NCBI GenBank assembly: GCA_905215335.1
Contig: CAJMPQ010000002.1
Coordinates: 124,001-188,000, forward strand
Direction of reading: 5' to 3'
Length of the DNA: 64,000 nt
DNA from: an uncultured bacterium
GTDB lineage: Bacteria; Cyanobacteriota; Vampirovibrionia; Gastranaerophilales; Gastranaerophilaceae
The translations under genes and the position numbers were made by a program. Of this stretch, positions 25,340 to 33,658 are shown piece after piece. How positions within the stretch are numbered: position 1 is the stretch's first letter; every line of letters starts with the position of its first letter. Below the pieces are notes generated by a model. That model worked only from the letters and a program-made list of their open reading frames with translations, was not told the origin of the DNA and did no database searches.

Positions 25340-26005
25340 TTATTCTAAAATAAATTTAAAAGCTGAGTGTAAATATTTGCCAATCAACATTAGGGTAAAG
25401 CTCAATATAATATCGTAGATGATTTTTATTCCGCTTTGAGAACCTATCCAGTTCCATATAAATGATGCAGATTCGTGTTTTAAAAGTGCAATAATTGTCA
25501 TATAAGACATTCCTAGCAGATGGATTGTAAATGTTCCAAATAAGGCTGCTAATAATATGTTTTTAATAGAGTATTTTGAATTTAATAAATTGCCAGTTAT
25601 AACTAGCGCAGGTATGTAAGCTAAAATATATCCAAAGCTAAATTCTGTAAAATATCTAATTCCACCGCCAAGTGCAAATATAGGTAGGCCTATTAAGCCT
25701 AGTATTATGTATAAAATAGTACTTGTTATTGCCATTCTTTTGCCGACAACAGAACAATTAAACATTAGTATAGGGATTTGCGGAATTATGGCAAAACTAC
25801 ATATAAAGTCAGCCGACGATAATAAGTCTTTAGAAAAAATTGAAGATGGGATTGTATAGTGTTTCAAATCAATGTTAATAAAAGTAGAAGCAATTATTAG
25901 TAATGTGCAAAATAACACCACAACAAAATTAAGCAAAGGAATTTTTATTTTTCTTTGCTTCTTTTCAAGTCTTTTCATTTTAGGGATTAGTACTTCTTCA
26001 TTCAT
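25340..26005 (-). CDS. bioY: BioY-like ECF transporter S component
   Basis: 221 residues with about six membrane helices. IIPQIPILMFNCSVVGKRMA and LGLIGLPIFALGGG followed by EFSFGYILAYIPA correspond to the biotin-binding S component BioY of energy-coupling-factor transporters, which captures biotin and needs an A/A'/T module encoded elsewhere. A lysine-rich N-terminal extension of about 20 residues precedes helix 1. Its ATG overlaps the TGA stop of rimI (ATGA), so the two are co-translated. Substrate is inferred from family resemblance; other S components have similar folds. Confidence 0.72.
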   Translation of the reverse strand: MNEEVLIPKMKRLEKKQRKIKIPLLNFVVVLFCTLLIIASTFINIDLKHYTIPSSIFSKDLLSSADFICSFAIIPQIPILMFNCSVVGKRMAITSTILYIILGLIGLPIFALGGGIRYFTEFSFGYILAYIPALVITGNLLNSKYSIKNILLAALFGTFTIHLLGMSYMTIIALLKHESASFIWNWIGSQSGIKIIYDIILSFTLMLIGKYLHSAFKFILE

Positions 26006-26535
26006 TGTATATTGATTTTACTTTCTAAATTTTTTACAGTCTCTTCGTACGGATTTTTGAATTCATCAAAAAATATATTTTTAGTCCACATAATTATTGC
26101 ATCTTCATTGTTGTCTTGATAATAACCTTTTCTGGTTCCAAAAGATGTGAAGCCGTATTTTGAATAAAGGTTAATTGCAGGAGTGTTGCTCACTCTCACT
26201 TCTAGTGTTATATATTTTATTTTTTCTAAGTAACAATCATCTATGATTCTCTTTAGTAATGCTTCACCATATTTTTTTCTTCTATGATCTATAGATATTG
26301 CAATATTTGTAATATGTGCTTCATCTAATATATGCCAACATCCGGCATATCCAGCCAATTCACCTTTTTCGTTAAACAATGAATAGTATCTTGCTAATTC
26401 ATTATTTAATTCATTCAAGAATGAAGCTTTAGACCAGTGATGCTCACCATAAGCTTTTTCTTCAATCGCAATAACGCCATCGACATCTTGCGCTTCCATT
26501 TTTTTTATAACTATGGTTTCTAAATTTGTGTGCAT
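26002..26535 (-). CDS. rimI: GNAT N-acetyltransferase, RimI type
   Basis: 177 residues, a GNAT domain. The acetyl-CoA site is seen as IAISIDHRRKKYGEALLKRI (R/Q-x-x-G-x-A variant) and the C-terminal NTPAINLYSKYGFTSFGTRK-like motif B is typical of RimI, which acetylates ribosomal protein S18 or, in other bacteria, other N-termini. A charged C-terminal tail of about 25 residues is extra. It is the first gene of a short operon with bioY. Its stop is TGA, the only TGA stop I found in the window. Confidence 0.82.
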   Translation of the reverse strand: MHTNLETIVIKKMEAQDVDGVIAIEEKAYGEHHWSKASFLNELNNELARYYSLFNEKGELAGYAGCWHILDEAHITNIAISIDHRRKKYGEALLKRIIDDCYLEKIKYITLEVRVSNTPAINLYSKYGFTSFGTRKGYYQDNNEDAIIMWTKNIFFDEFKNPYEETVKNLESKINIQ

Positions 26536-26654
26536 AATTCTATGTTATCACGATGAAATTACTCTTGCAAATTGTAAAAATTCCTAATGTATTGAAAACT
26601 GTTAATTTTATACATCTTTCTAACGAGAGAAGGCAATTTTTAGTGTGCAAAATT

Positions 26655-26690
26655 TTTTAATATTGTATAGGGGATAATATAAAGGGAAAA
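26655..26690 (+). promoter_or_regulatory. GGGGA box upstream of the kinase/ADP-ribosyltransferase-like gene
   Basis: T-rich AATTTTTTAATATTGTATA is followed by GGGGA (26670-26674) and TAATATAAAG. This is the same layout as upstream of 1053 and 48547. A separate AAGGGAA ribosome site follows, so GGGGA is not the ribosome site. Confidence 0.5.
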
Positions 26691-26692
26691 TA

Positions 26693-28564
26693 ATGTCTGT
26701 GAATGGAATTTTAAAAGTTGGTTCCACTATAGGAAATTGTGTATCAAAAACAAAACCGGCATCTATTTTAGATGATTTAGCGAAAATTGATGATGCTTTT
26801 TTGGATAGTATAATTAAAGCTCAGCAAAAGGCAAAGGTTGGTATTTATGCATCAAGACCTTGGGGAGGAACTCCAAGGGAATGGCAAGAAGCAGGTACAA
26901 AACTTGCTTATAATGATTTGAGAAAACAAAAAATTTCAAGTTTAGCTTCAAGATATTCAATGGAGCCAACAACTTTGAAAGTAAATGGATCACTTAAAGA
27001 GTTTATGGTCTTTAAAGGTTCTAAAAGTGGTTCTAATGAAGGTTATTGGGCTTTACTTAAAGGAACCGATGATTTGTATTACATAAAGTATGGTACAGAG
27101 GCTCAAATTCGTTCTGAACAATTGGCTGGTGAATTGTATGAATTAGGTGGAATTCCATCTACAAAGAAAATGTTAGTTTCATATACTATTCCGCGCAAAA
27201 ATGCTTGGTCTTCGGATACTGAGCGTTTGGGTGTTGCAACTAAGTTTATGCCTATTAATGGAATGCCGGATTCTAATGATGTAAAAATTGTTAGAGAAGG
27301 TTTTGGTATGGATTGTTGGTTAGCTAATTGGGATGCTCTAAAAGATGGTAACGTTGTTATGTCTGCGGGAAATGCTGCCAGATTAGATGTTGGAGGATCT
27401 CTATGTTATCGAGCAAGGGGAGGACGTAAAGGTATTGATTTTGGGGAAAATGTAGGAGAATTAACTTCATTTTTTAATGGATATTCTCAATCTCGTCCTT
27501 ATCTTGCAAATATGACTCGGGATGAACTTATACAATCTTTGGAACGTGTAGCCTCAATTCCTGATAAAAAAATAATTGACGCTGTGAATAAAGCTGCTCA
27601 GTATAAGAATGTAGCTGGAGGAATAGACCCAACTACAGGAAAATTGAGTTATTCTCTTACTCATATCGAAAATACAGGTGTTAAAAATCCTGAATATTTA
27701 AAAGAAATTTTGATAGCAAGGAAGAATTATCTTAACACTTTCAAAGAAAAATGTTTGTGGACTCCGCAAATGCCAGGTGAAACAATAGAGCAATATATCA
27801 GAAGGCTAGATTCTACTATGCCAAAAAAGACATATAAGGTGCCTTTTGAGAAGATTGAAATGTCTACAGAGATTACAGATGGTGTTAAAGGTATATCTAT
27901 GGCAGAAAGGTTAACTCCATCTCAAAAGAAATTGTACGAGGAGTCATATCAAGCTTACAAGATAAGTGCTAAAAATAAAATTTTAGCAACAGCTCCTACT
28001 GGAAATATTTTGTCTGAAAACTCAATGCTTCATGCAACTAGTTATAAAAATTTGGAAGATATATTAAGTAAAGGTGTTACTACAGGAGATGCAAGAGGTT
28101 CTATAGGTACAGGAACAGGTTGTGCTACGCAGACTCCATTATGCGCAGATTTTTGGGATGTGACTGGTAATTACACTATAAAAGAATATTTTTCACGTCC
28201 GCGTTATAACCCTGGGGAAGCGAATTTCTTACCAAGACTTTCTATTGGAGGGCTATCAAGTACAAGAGATTCTGTCGTAGTTGTTGTGGATAAAAATAGG
28301 GTTGCTCCAACATTGATGAAAAATTCATTCAATGTAACTAAAGGTGAGGCTGGAAGTATTTTGTATAAAGATGGTAATATGGCAGGACATTCTAACTATA
28401 TTACGCATAGAGCGGTTCCAATTGGGGTTCCTGCTAATACAATTGAAAAAATTATCATACCAACTAGGGTTTATACACAAAAAGAAATACAACAAATTAA
28501 AGATATGATTTCAGCAAGAGGTTTAAATATTAAAGTTTATGATTTGAATGGAAATTTATTGTAA
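26693..28564 (+). CDS. Effector-like protein: kinase-fold domain plus ADP-ribosyltransferase-like C-terminus
   Basis: 623 residues, no signal peptide or membrane segment. Residues about 90-300 resemble atypical phosphoinositide/HipA-like kinases: YYIKYG gives a candidate ATP lysine (Lys132), then CWLANWDALKDGN (Asp214, Asn220) and ARLDVGGSLCYRA (Asp232) match the catalytic and metal-binding motifs. Residues about 445-610 resemble ADP-ribosyltransferase toxins: LHATSYKNLEDILSKGV with His447, and near the end VPANTIEKIIIP. Such two-part proteins occur among toxins and host-directed effectors. The N-terminus MSVNGILKVGS is like that of the protease-like protein at 1053. Function is inference from motif patterns. 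Confidence 0.55.
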   Translation: MSVNGILKVGSTIGNCVSKTKPASILDDLAKIDDAFLDSIIKAQQKAKVGIYASRPWGGTPREWQEAGTKLAYNDLRKQKISSLASRYSMEPTTLKVNGSLKEFMVFKGSKSGSNEGYWALLKGTDDLYYIKYGTEAQIRSEQLAGELYELGGIPSTKKMLVSYTIPRKNAWSSDTERLGVATKFMPINGMPDSNDVKIVREGFGMDCWLANWDALKDGNVVMSAGNAARLDVGGSLCYRARGGRKGIDFGENVGELTSFFNGYSQSRPYLANMTRDELIQSLERVASIPDKKIIDAVNKAAQYKNVAGGIDPTTGKLSYSLTHIENTGVKNPEYLKEILIARKNYLNTFKEKCLWTPQMPGETIEQYIRRLDSTMPKKTYKVPFEKIEMSTEITDGVKGISMAERLTPSQKKLYEESYQAYKISAKNKILATAPTGNILSENSMLHATSYKNLEDILSKGVTTGDARGSIGTGTGCATQTPLCADFWDVTGNYTIKEYFSRPRYNPGEANFLPRLSIGGLSSTRDSVVVVVDKNRVAPTLMKNSFNVTKGEAGSILYKDGNMAGHSNYITHRAVPIGVPANTIEKIIIPTRVYTQKEIQQIKDMISARGLNIKVYDLNGNLL

Positions 28565-28868
28565 TTTGATTTATGAAAAATAAAACAAAATTGTGTGTAT
28601 TTTTATATTGAATGATTATTTAAAAATACACACATTAGAAATTGTAATAAAAATTTACAATCATGCTAAAAGTTTTATTTTATAAGCTTTTTGGAATGTT
28701 GTGCAAATATGCAGTTGTGTGGTATTTTTAAAAAAACACTCAAGAAAATCATTGTTAAGATACCTTAAAACCCTTGTTAAAATAGCTTGCAAAGTAATAT
28801 TTAACAAGTATGATTAAAATATCCGCATGTATAATGTGGAGGTTTACAAAGCCGAAAATGAGGAAAAT
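28565..28868 (+). other. Non-coding region upstream of infA with hairpins and an inverted repeat
   Basis: No ORF. It contains a 14-bp hairpin (28592-28605 with 28621-28634, TGTGTGTATTTTTA / TAAAAATACACACA) just after the upstream gene without a T run, a second small hairpin ATTGTAA / TTACAAT, two direct copies of TTGTTAA-x-ATA about 22 bases apart, and the inverted repeat CTTGTTAAA / TTTAACAAG (28773-28781, 28800-28808). A TATAAT (28830-28835) is the likely -10 for the infA operon, 34 bases before the ATG. Confidence 0.5.
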
Positions 28869-29084
28869 ATGGCAAAAGACGTAATAGAATTAGAAGGTAC
28901 AATCATTGAATCTATGCCAAATGCTATGTTCAAAGTTAAGTTAGAAAATGATCATGAAATTTTGGCACATATATCTGGTAAAATCAGAAAAAACTTTATC
29001 AGAATTTTACCTGGAGACAGAGTAAAGGTTGAAATGACACCTTACGATTTATCAAAAGGTCGTATTACATTTAGACTAAAGTAA
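28869..29084 (+). CDS. infA: Translation initiation factor IF-1
   Basis: 71 residues, one OB-fold covering the ribosomal A site during initiation. MAKDVIELEGTIIESMPNAM and the C-terminal LSKGRITFRLK are diagnostic. The ATG at 28869 is chosen over one 42 bases upstream because the protein then starts MAKD as in nearly all IF-1 and TGAGGAAAAT supplies the ribosome site. It heads the ribosomal protein operon, directly before rpmJ, as in most bacteria. The usual upstream genes (secY, adk, map) are not adjacent here. Confidence 0.95.
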   Translation: MAKDVIELEGTIIESMPNAMFKVKLENDHEILAHISGKIRKNFIRILPGDRVKVEMTPYDLSKGRITFRLK

Positions 29085-29136
29085 GTTAGTCATAACAAAG
29101 AATCTCACGTACAATACAAATAAAAAGGAAAAGAAA

Positions 29137-29250
29137 ATGAAAGTTAGATCATCAGTAAAGAAAATTTGTGAAAAATGCAAATGTATTAAAAGAAAAGGCA
29201 GAATTGCCGTAATTTGTGAAAATCCAAAACATAAACAAAGACAAGGATAA
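29137..29250 (+). CDS. rpmJ: 50S ribosomal protein L36
   Basis: 37 residues: MKVRSSVKKICEKCKCIKRK followed by GRIAVICENPKHKQRQG. The zinc-binding set is present in C-x2-C-x(12)-C-x4-H form (CEKC, ICENPKH), so this is the zinc-dependent L36. AAAGGAAAAG lies just upstream. It has the universal position between infA and rpsM. Confidence 0.97.
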   Translation: MKVRSSVKKICEKCKCIKRKGRIAVICENPKHKQRQG

Positions 29251-29321
29251 TCACTAAGAACAACAACAGGCTCGGAGTTGGAGCCAACAATCAAACCAAA
29301 AATAATAAAGGAGAAAAATAA

Positions 29322-29687
29322 ATGGCAAGATTAGTAGGGGTAGACTTACCTCGTAACAAAAGAATGGAAGTAGCTCTAACTTACATCTACGGTATCGGAC
29401 CAGCTAGATGTAAAAAAATTCTTGAAGCTACTGGTATTTCACCAGACTTAAGAACAGACGATTTGACAGATGAAGATATTAAATTATTACGTAATGAACT
29501 ATCTAACTACCACATCGAAGGTGACTTGAGACGTGAAATTACAATGAATATTAAACGTTTACAAGAAATTGGCTCATTCAGAGGAATGCGTCATAAACGT
29601 AAATTACCATGCCGCGGTCAAAGAACAAAAACAAACGCAAGAACTCAACGCGGTAAGAAAACTGGCCCAGTTTCTAAAAAGAAATAG
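29322..29687 (+). CDS. rpsM: 30S ribosomal protein S13
   Basis: 121 residues. The N-terminal MARLVGVDLPRNKRMEVALT, YIYGIGPARCKKIL and the basic C-terminal RGMRHKRKLPCRGQRTKTNA are family hallmarks. It binds 16S rRNA in the small-subunit head and contacts tRNA. AAAGGAGAAA is the ribosome site. In the 71-base gap after rpmJ a GGCTC / GAGCC hairpin (29269-29285) could be a leader element. Confidence 0.97.
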   Translation: MARLVGVDLPRNKRMEVALTYIYGIGPARCKKILEATGISPDLRTDDLTDEDIKLLRNELSNYHIEGDLRREITMNIKRLQEIGSFRGMRHKRKLPCRGQRTKTNARTQRGKKTGPVSKKK

Positions 29688-29764
29688 TTGACCGGTAAGT
29701 TATGTGACCGCTGAATAGGGCGGGTTATATATTAGAAAAGTAATTAAAGATAAAGGATAAAGAA

Positions 29765-30151
29765 ATGGCAAGACCACAAAAAACTAAGAAAAAAGAAAAG
29801 AAAAATGTATTGCAAGGGGTTGTACATATTCAATCAACTTTCAACAATACAATTGTAACTTCAACAGATACTCAAGGTAATGCTATTGCTTGGGCAACAG
29901 CTGGAGCTTCTGGTTTCAAGGGTGCTAGAAAAGGTACTCCGTTCGCAGCTCAATCTGCTGCTGAAATGGTAGCTAAAAAATCTATCGATCAAGGTATGAA
30001 AAAAGTTGAAGTTTATATTAAAGGACCTGGTTCAGGTAGAGAAACTGCAATCAGAGCAATCCAAGCTGCAGGTTTGGAAATTACATTAATTAAAGATGTA
30101 ACTCCAATCCCTCACAATGGATGTCGTCCTCCTAAAAAACGTAGAGTATAA
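29765..30151 (+). CDS. rpsK: 30S ribosomal protein S11
   Basis: 128 residues. GVVHIQSTFNNTIVT, GARKGTPFAAQ and the C-terminal DVTPIPHNGCRPPKKRRV are diagnostic. It forms the small-subunit platform near the decoding site. The N-terminus is lysine-rich (KTKKKEKK). AAAGGATAAAG precedes the ATG. The 77-base gap after rpsM has a CCGC / GCGG hairpin (29708-29723). Confidence 0.97.
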   Translation: MARPQKTKKKEKKNVLQGVVHIQSTFNNTIVTSTDTQGNAIAWATAGASGFKGARKGTPFAAQSAAEMVAKKSIDQGMKKVEVYIKGPGSGRETAIRAIQAAGLEITLIKDVTPIPHNGCRPPKKRRV

Positions 30152-30173
30152 TCTCGAGTTTTAGGGTTTGAAT

Positions 30174-30271
30174 TTCGGATTGATATATTAATTAATATAA
30201 TCAATTCATTATTAAGTAGAACTGCGGGGGCTTGCGTAAATAGTCCATACGTAAACCATAGATGCCCCGCA
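30174..30271 (+). promoter_or_regulatory. Candidate structured mRNA leader upstream of rpsD
   Basis: Between rpsK and rpsD are an AT-rich hairpin (30179-30205, ATTGAT ... ATCAAT with inner ATATTAAT pairing) and a strong stem TGCGGGG(G)C / GCCCCGCA (30223-30231 with 30264-30271) enclosing TTGCGTA / TACGTAA (30232-30238 with 30248-30254). A two-part structure just before rpsD is where S4 autoregulation acts in several bacteria; that role is inferred. Confidence 0.45.
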
Positions 30272-30295
30272 AAAAGAAAAGGAGAAAATAAAAAA

Positions 30296-30898
30296 ATGGC
30301 TAGATATACAGGACCAACTAATAAATTATTTAGAAATAAAAAAGTTAAAGATTTGTCAAATAGAAAATTAACTTCATCTATGAGACAAACTGCTTCAGGT
30401 CAACATGGTGCAGTAAGAAAAAAACTTTCTGAATACGCAATTCATTTGGCTGAAAAACAAAAAATTAGATTTACTTACTTAGTAAGTGAAAAACAATTTG
30501 TAAGATACTATAACGAAGCTGCAAGAAGAAAAGGTGTTACAGGTACTATCTTACTTCAATTATTAGAATCAAGATTAGACAACATCTTATTCAGAGCTGG
30601 TTTTGGTATTACTCGTAAACAAACAAGACAAATTGTTAACCATGGTCATGTTCTTGTAAATGATAAAAAAGTTGATATTCCATCATACTTGGTAAAACCA
30701 GGTGATGTTATCACAGTTAAATCAAAAAGTGCAAAATATGTACAAGATGTAATGAATATGATCGATATGGCTTGTGCTCCAGCTTGGATGACAATCGATA
30801 AAGATGCTCTAAAAATTACATTTGATAGAATTCCTGAAAGAGAAGAATTAGATCCGGAAATCAAGGAACAACTTGTAATCGAATATTATTCTAAGTAG
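30296..30898 (+). CDS. rpsD: 30S ribosomal protein S4
   Basis: 200 residues. The central S4 RNA-binding domain is clear: LESRLDNILFRAGF, TRKQTRQIVNHGHVLVN, and KPGDVITVKSKS. It nucleates small-subunit assembly and in many bacteria represses its own operon. The N-terminus MARYTGPTNKLFRNKKVKDL lacks the four-cysteine zinc motif, so it is the zinc-free type. An AAAAGGAGAAAA ribosome site lies upstream. Its position between rpsK and rpoA is the E. coli or Firmicutes-like order; in most photosynthetic cyanobacteria rpsD lies elsewhere. Confidence 0.97.
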   Translation: MARYTGPTNKLFRNKKVKDLSNRKLTSSMRQTASGQHGAVRKKLSEYAIHLAEKQKIRFTYLVSEKQFVRYYNEAARRKGVTGTILLQLLESRLDNILFRAGFGITRKQTRQIVNHGHVLVNDKKVDIPSYLVKPGDVITVKSKSAKYVQDVMNMIDMACAPAWMTIDKDALKITFDRIPEREELDPEIKEQLVIEYYSK

Positions 30899-30969
30899 GA
30901 ATTGTAAGTGGATAAGCATTAGCTTAAATAACTAGCAATTGAGTAGATTTTAACTAGGAGATTAAAATA

Positions 30970-31941
30970 ATGGAATTAAAAATTAAATGTGTTAATACAG
31001 CAACAAGTTCTGACGGTTCACAATATGGTAAATTCGTAATTGAACCATTAGAAAGAGGATTCGGTACTACTATCGGTAACTCTTTAAGACGTGTATTATT
31101 ATCAAGTCTTGAAGGTACTGCAGTTACAAGTGCAAGAATCGAAGGTATTACTCACGAATATACAGCAATTCCTGGTGTTTTAGAAGACGTAATTGATGTT
31201 ATGTTAAATCTTAAAGGATTAGTTGTAAAAACTGATTCTAAAGAATCTCAACACTTAAGAATTGACGTGGATAAACCTGGTCCTGTATTAGCAAGTGATA
31301 TTCAATTACCTGCTGGTGTAAAAGTTGTTAACCCTGATTGGTTAATTTGTACAGTAGCTGATGGTGGTTCATTCCACGCTGATGTTATTGTAGACACTGG
31401 CAAAGGATATGTTCCACATGATGTTCCAAGAGATGCAAAAGATGCTTCAATTGATGTATTACCAATCGATGCAACATTTATGCCAATCAAAAGAGTTAGC
31501 TACAATGTAGAAAGCGCTCGTGTTGGTGATGCTTTAGACTTTGACAAATTAACTTTAGAAATTTGGTCAAATGGTTCAATTGATGTTCAAAATGCATTAA
31601 GCCAAGCTTCAAATCTTCTAATTGAACACTTTATGCAAATCGCATCAATTACAGGTCAACCTGCAATTGCTCCACTTCCACAAGTAGAAGAAAAAGAAAG
31701 TGTTGAAGAAGAAGCTCCTACAATGACAATTGAAGAATTAGAATTATCAGTAAGAGCATACAATTGCTTAAAAAGAGCAAGTATCAATTCAATGGCTGAA
31801 TTGTTGAAAAAATCAGAACATGATTTATTAAATATTAAAAACTTCGGTAAGAAATCTTCAGACGAAGTTATTGAAAGACTTCATCACTTCGGTTTAGACT
31901 TAGCTCCAAGCCCAGTTGAAGAAGAAGATTTAATTGGTTAA
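30970..31941 (+). CDS. rpoA: RNA polymerase alpha subunit
   Basis: 323 residues. The N-terminal dimerisation domain has PLERGFGTTIGNSLRRVLLS; the C-terminal domain (about 245-310) has the helix-hairpin-helix IEELELSVRAYNCLKRA and NIKNFGKKSSDEVIERL that contacts UP elements and activators. The two are joined by an acidic linker (EEKESVEEEAP). TAGGAGATT is the ribosome site. It is followed by rplQ as in most bacteria. Confidence 0.97.
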   Translation: MELKIKCVNTATSSDGSQYGKFVIEPLERGFGTTIGNSLRRVLLSSLEGTAVTSARIEGITHEYTAIPGVLEDVIDVMLNLKGLVVKTDSKESQHLRIDVDKPGPVLASDIQLPAGVKVVNPDWLICTVADGGSFHADVIVDTGKGYVPHDVPRDAKDASIDVLPIDATFMPIKRVSYNVESARVGDALDFDKLTLEIWSNGSIDVQNALSQASNLLIEHFMQIASITGQPAIAPLPQVEEKESVEEEAPTMTIEELELSVRAYNCLKRASINSMAELLKKSEHDLLNIKNFGKKSSDEVIERLHHFGLDLAPSPVEEEDLIG

Positions 31942-31994
31942 TCCAATTATTATAAATAGATAATACAAATTAATTAAGTAAAGGATACAAAACA

Positions 31995-32423
31995 ATGAGA
32001 CATATGTGTAAAAAACATACGCTAGGAAAAGCACAAGACCAAAGAAAGGCTTTGTTGCGTTCTTTAGCTACTGAACTTTTTGTACATGGTGAAATAACAA
32101 CTACTATGGCTCGTGCTAAAGCATTAAAACCATACGCAGAAAAAGTTATTTCTCTTGCAAAAAAAGGCGATTTGAACTCAATTCGTCAAGCAGCTAAATA
32201 TATTTACAATAAAGAAACTGGTAAATATATGGATTTAGCATCAGGTGAAGTATTTGAAGCTCCACAAGCTGACAAAAAGTTAGCAGCTCAAACAGTTTTA
32301 AGAAAATTGTTTGTAGTTATTGGAAAACAATACTCAGATAGAAAAGGTGGATATACAAGAATCTACCACTTACCACCAAGACGTGGTGACGCTTCTGAAA
32401 TGGCACTTATTCAATTGGTGTAG
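31995..32423 (+). CDS. rplQ: 50S ribosomal protein L17
   Basis: 142 residues. RHMCKKHTLGKAQDQRKALL, LRSLATELFVHGEITTT, RAKALKPYAEKVISLAK and the C-terminal GGYTRIYHLPPRRGDASEMA are diagnostic. It binds near the peptide exit tunnel. A family-typical insertion precedes the last third. AAGGATACA is the ribosome site. It is 5 bases upstream of truA. Confidence 0.96.
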   Translation: MRHMCKKHTLGKAQDQRKALLRSLATELFVHGEITTTMARAKALKPYAEKVISLAKKGDLNSIRQAAKYIYNKETGKYMDLASGEVFEAPQADKKLAAQTVLRKLFVVIGKQYSDRKGGYTRIYHLPPRRGDASEMALIQLV

Positions 32424-32428
32424 TTTAG

Positions 32429-33199
32429 ATGCGATATGCAATTTCAGTTCAGTATATCGGTAAGAACTATGCAGGAAGTCAAATTCAATTTGAAAATGGT
32501 GAACAGATAGAAGCTCCGACTATACAGGGTGAACTTGAAAAAGCTCTTTGTACATTGATAGGCGGGAAATCCGCAAAAAATAATAAACGGCCGATTAAAG
32601 CAATTTTTTCCGGTAGGACAGACAAGGGTGTAAATTCTCTTGGTCAGGTAGTTCATTTTGATACAGATGAAATGATTGTTGCTTCAAAGTTTCTCTACTC
32701 AATAAATGAAATTCTACCTGACGATATATCTGTCTCTGACTTGCGAGAAGTTGATCAATCATTTCACGCTCAGAAATCAGCTAAGAAAAGATATTACAGG
32801 TTTGAATTTGTGAACAGACGTTGTAAAAATGCTTTTGATGGTGATTTGTTGAGAGTAAAGTTCAAAACAGATTTAGAAAGAATGCAAAAATCTTTAGATT
32901 ATCTGTTAGGGGAACATGATTTTTCAAGTTTCAAAAGTTCCGGAACGCTAAACCCAAGCAAAATTTGCATTATATATGAGGCAAAAGTCTCAAAGGTCGG
33001 CGACAAAGTTATTATTGATATTGTAGGAAATAGATTTTTATACAATATGGTAAGAACAATTGTCGGAACTCTTCTAGAAATAGAAGGACATAATTTAGCT
33101 CCTGAGCATATGAAAGATGTTTTAGAAGCTAAAGACCGTCGTAAGGCGGGAATGACCGTTAGTCCATATGGATTAACTTTAATGAAAGTAATGTATTAA
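32429..33199 (+). CDS. truA: tRNA pseudouridine synthase A
   Basis: Converts U38-40 of tRNA anticodon arms to pseudouridine. 256 residues. The catalytic aspartate is in IFSGRTDKGVNSLGQVVHF; the F-x-A-x-KS-AKKRYYRF and VGNRFLYNMVRTIVGTLLEI segments are family motifs. It starts 5 bases after rplQ, so it is co-translated. The rplQ-truA-rplM-rpsI order is as in cyanobacteria, and also in some Firmicutes. Confidence 0.95.
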   Translation: MRYAISVQYIGKNYAGSQIQFENGEQIEAPTIQGELEKALCTLIGGKSAKNNKRPIKAIFSGRTDKGVNSLGQVVHFDTDEMIVASKFLYSINEILPDDISVSDLREVDQSFHAQKSAKKRYYRFEFVNRRCKNAFDGDLLRVKFKTDLERMQKSLDYLLGEHDFSSFKSSGTLNPSKICIIYEAKVSKVGDKVIIDIVGNRFLYNMVRTIVGTLLEIEGHNLAPEHMKDVLEAKDRRKAGMTVSPYGLTLMKVMY

Positions 33200-33220
33200 A
33201 ATAATAAACGGAGAAATGCA

Positions 33221-33658
33221 ATGAAAACATATTCAGCAAAACCTCTAGAAGTTGAAAGAAAATGGTATGTAATCGATGCAGAAGGCGAAACTTTAGGTCG
33301 CTTAGCTGTTAGAGTTGCAAACATTTTAAGAGGTAAAAACAAACCTGAATACACTCCAAACGTTGATACTGGTGATTTCGTTATCGTTATCAATGCTGAA
33401 AAAGTGAAAGTTACAGGTAAAAAAGAAACTGACAAAATTTATTTACATCACACAGGATATCCAGGTGGTTTAAAATCAGCTAGCTTCAAAGAGTTGATGG
33501 AAAAAGATCCTAGAATTGTTATTGAACATGCTGTTAGAGGTATGTTACAACACAATACTTTAGGTGCTCAACAATTCAACAAATTGAAAGTTTATGTTGG
33601 TCCTGAACATCCACATGCAGCTCAAAAACCAGTTGTACTTGAAAAGGAGGCTAAATAA
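33221..33658 (+). CDS. rplM: 50S ribosomal protein L13
   Basis: 145 residues. The N-terminal RKWYVIDAEGETLGRLAVRV, RGKNKPEYTPNVDTGDFVIV and KVTGKK are diagnostic, and RGMLQHNTLGAQQFNKLKVY matches the usual C-terminus. An early 23S rRNA assembly protein. CGGAGAAA is the ribosome site. Its stop overlaps the start of rpsI (TAATG). Confidence 0.97.
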   Translation: MKTYSAKPLEVERKWYVIDAEGETLGRLAVRVANILRGKNKPEYTPNVDTGDFVIVINAEKVKVTGKKETDKIYLHHTGYPGGLKSASFKELMEKDPRIVIEHAVRGMLQHNTLGAQQFNKLKVYVGPEHPHAAQKPVVLEKEAK

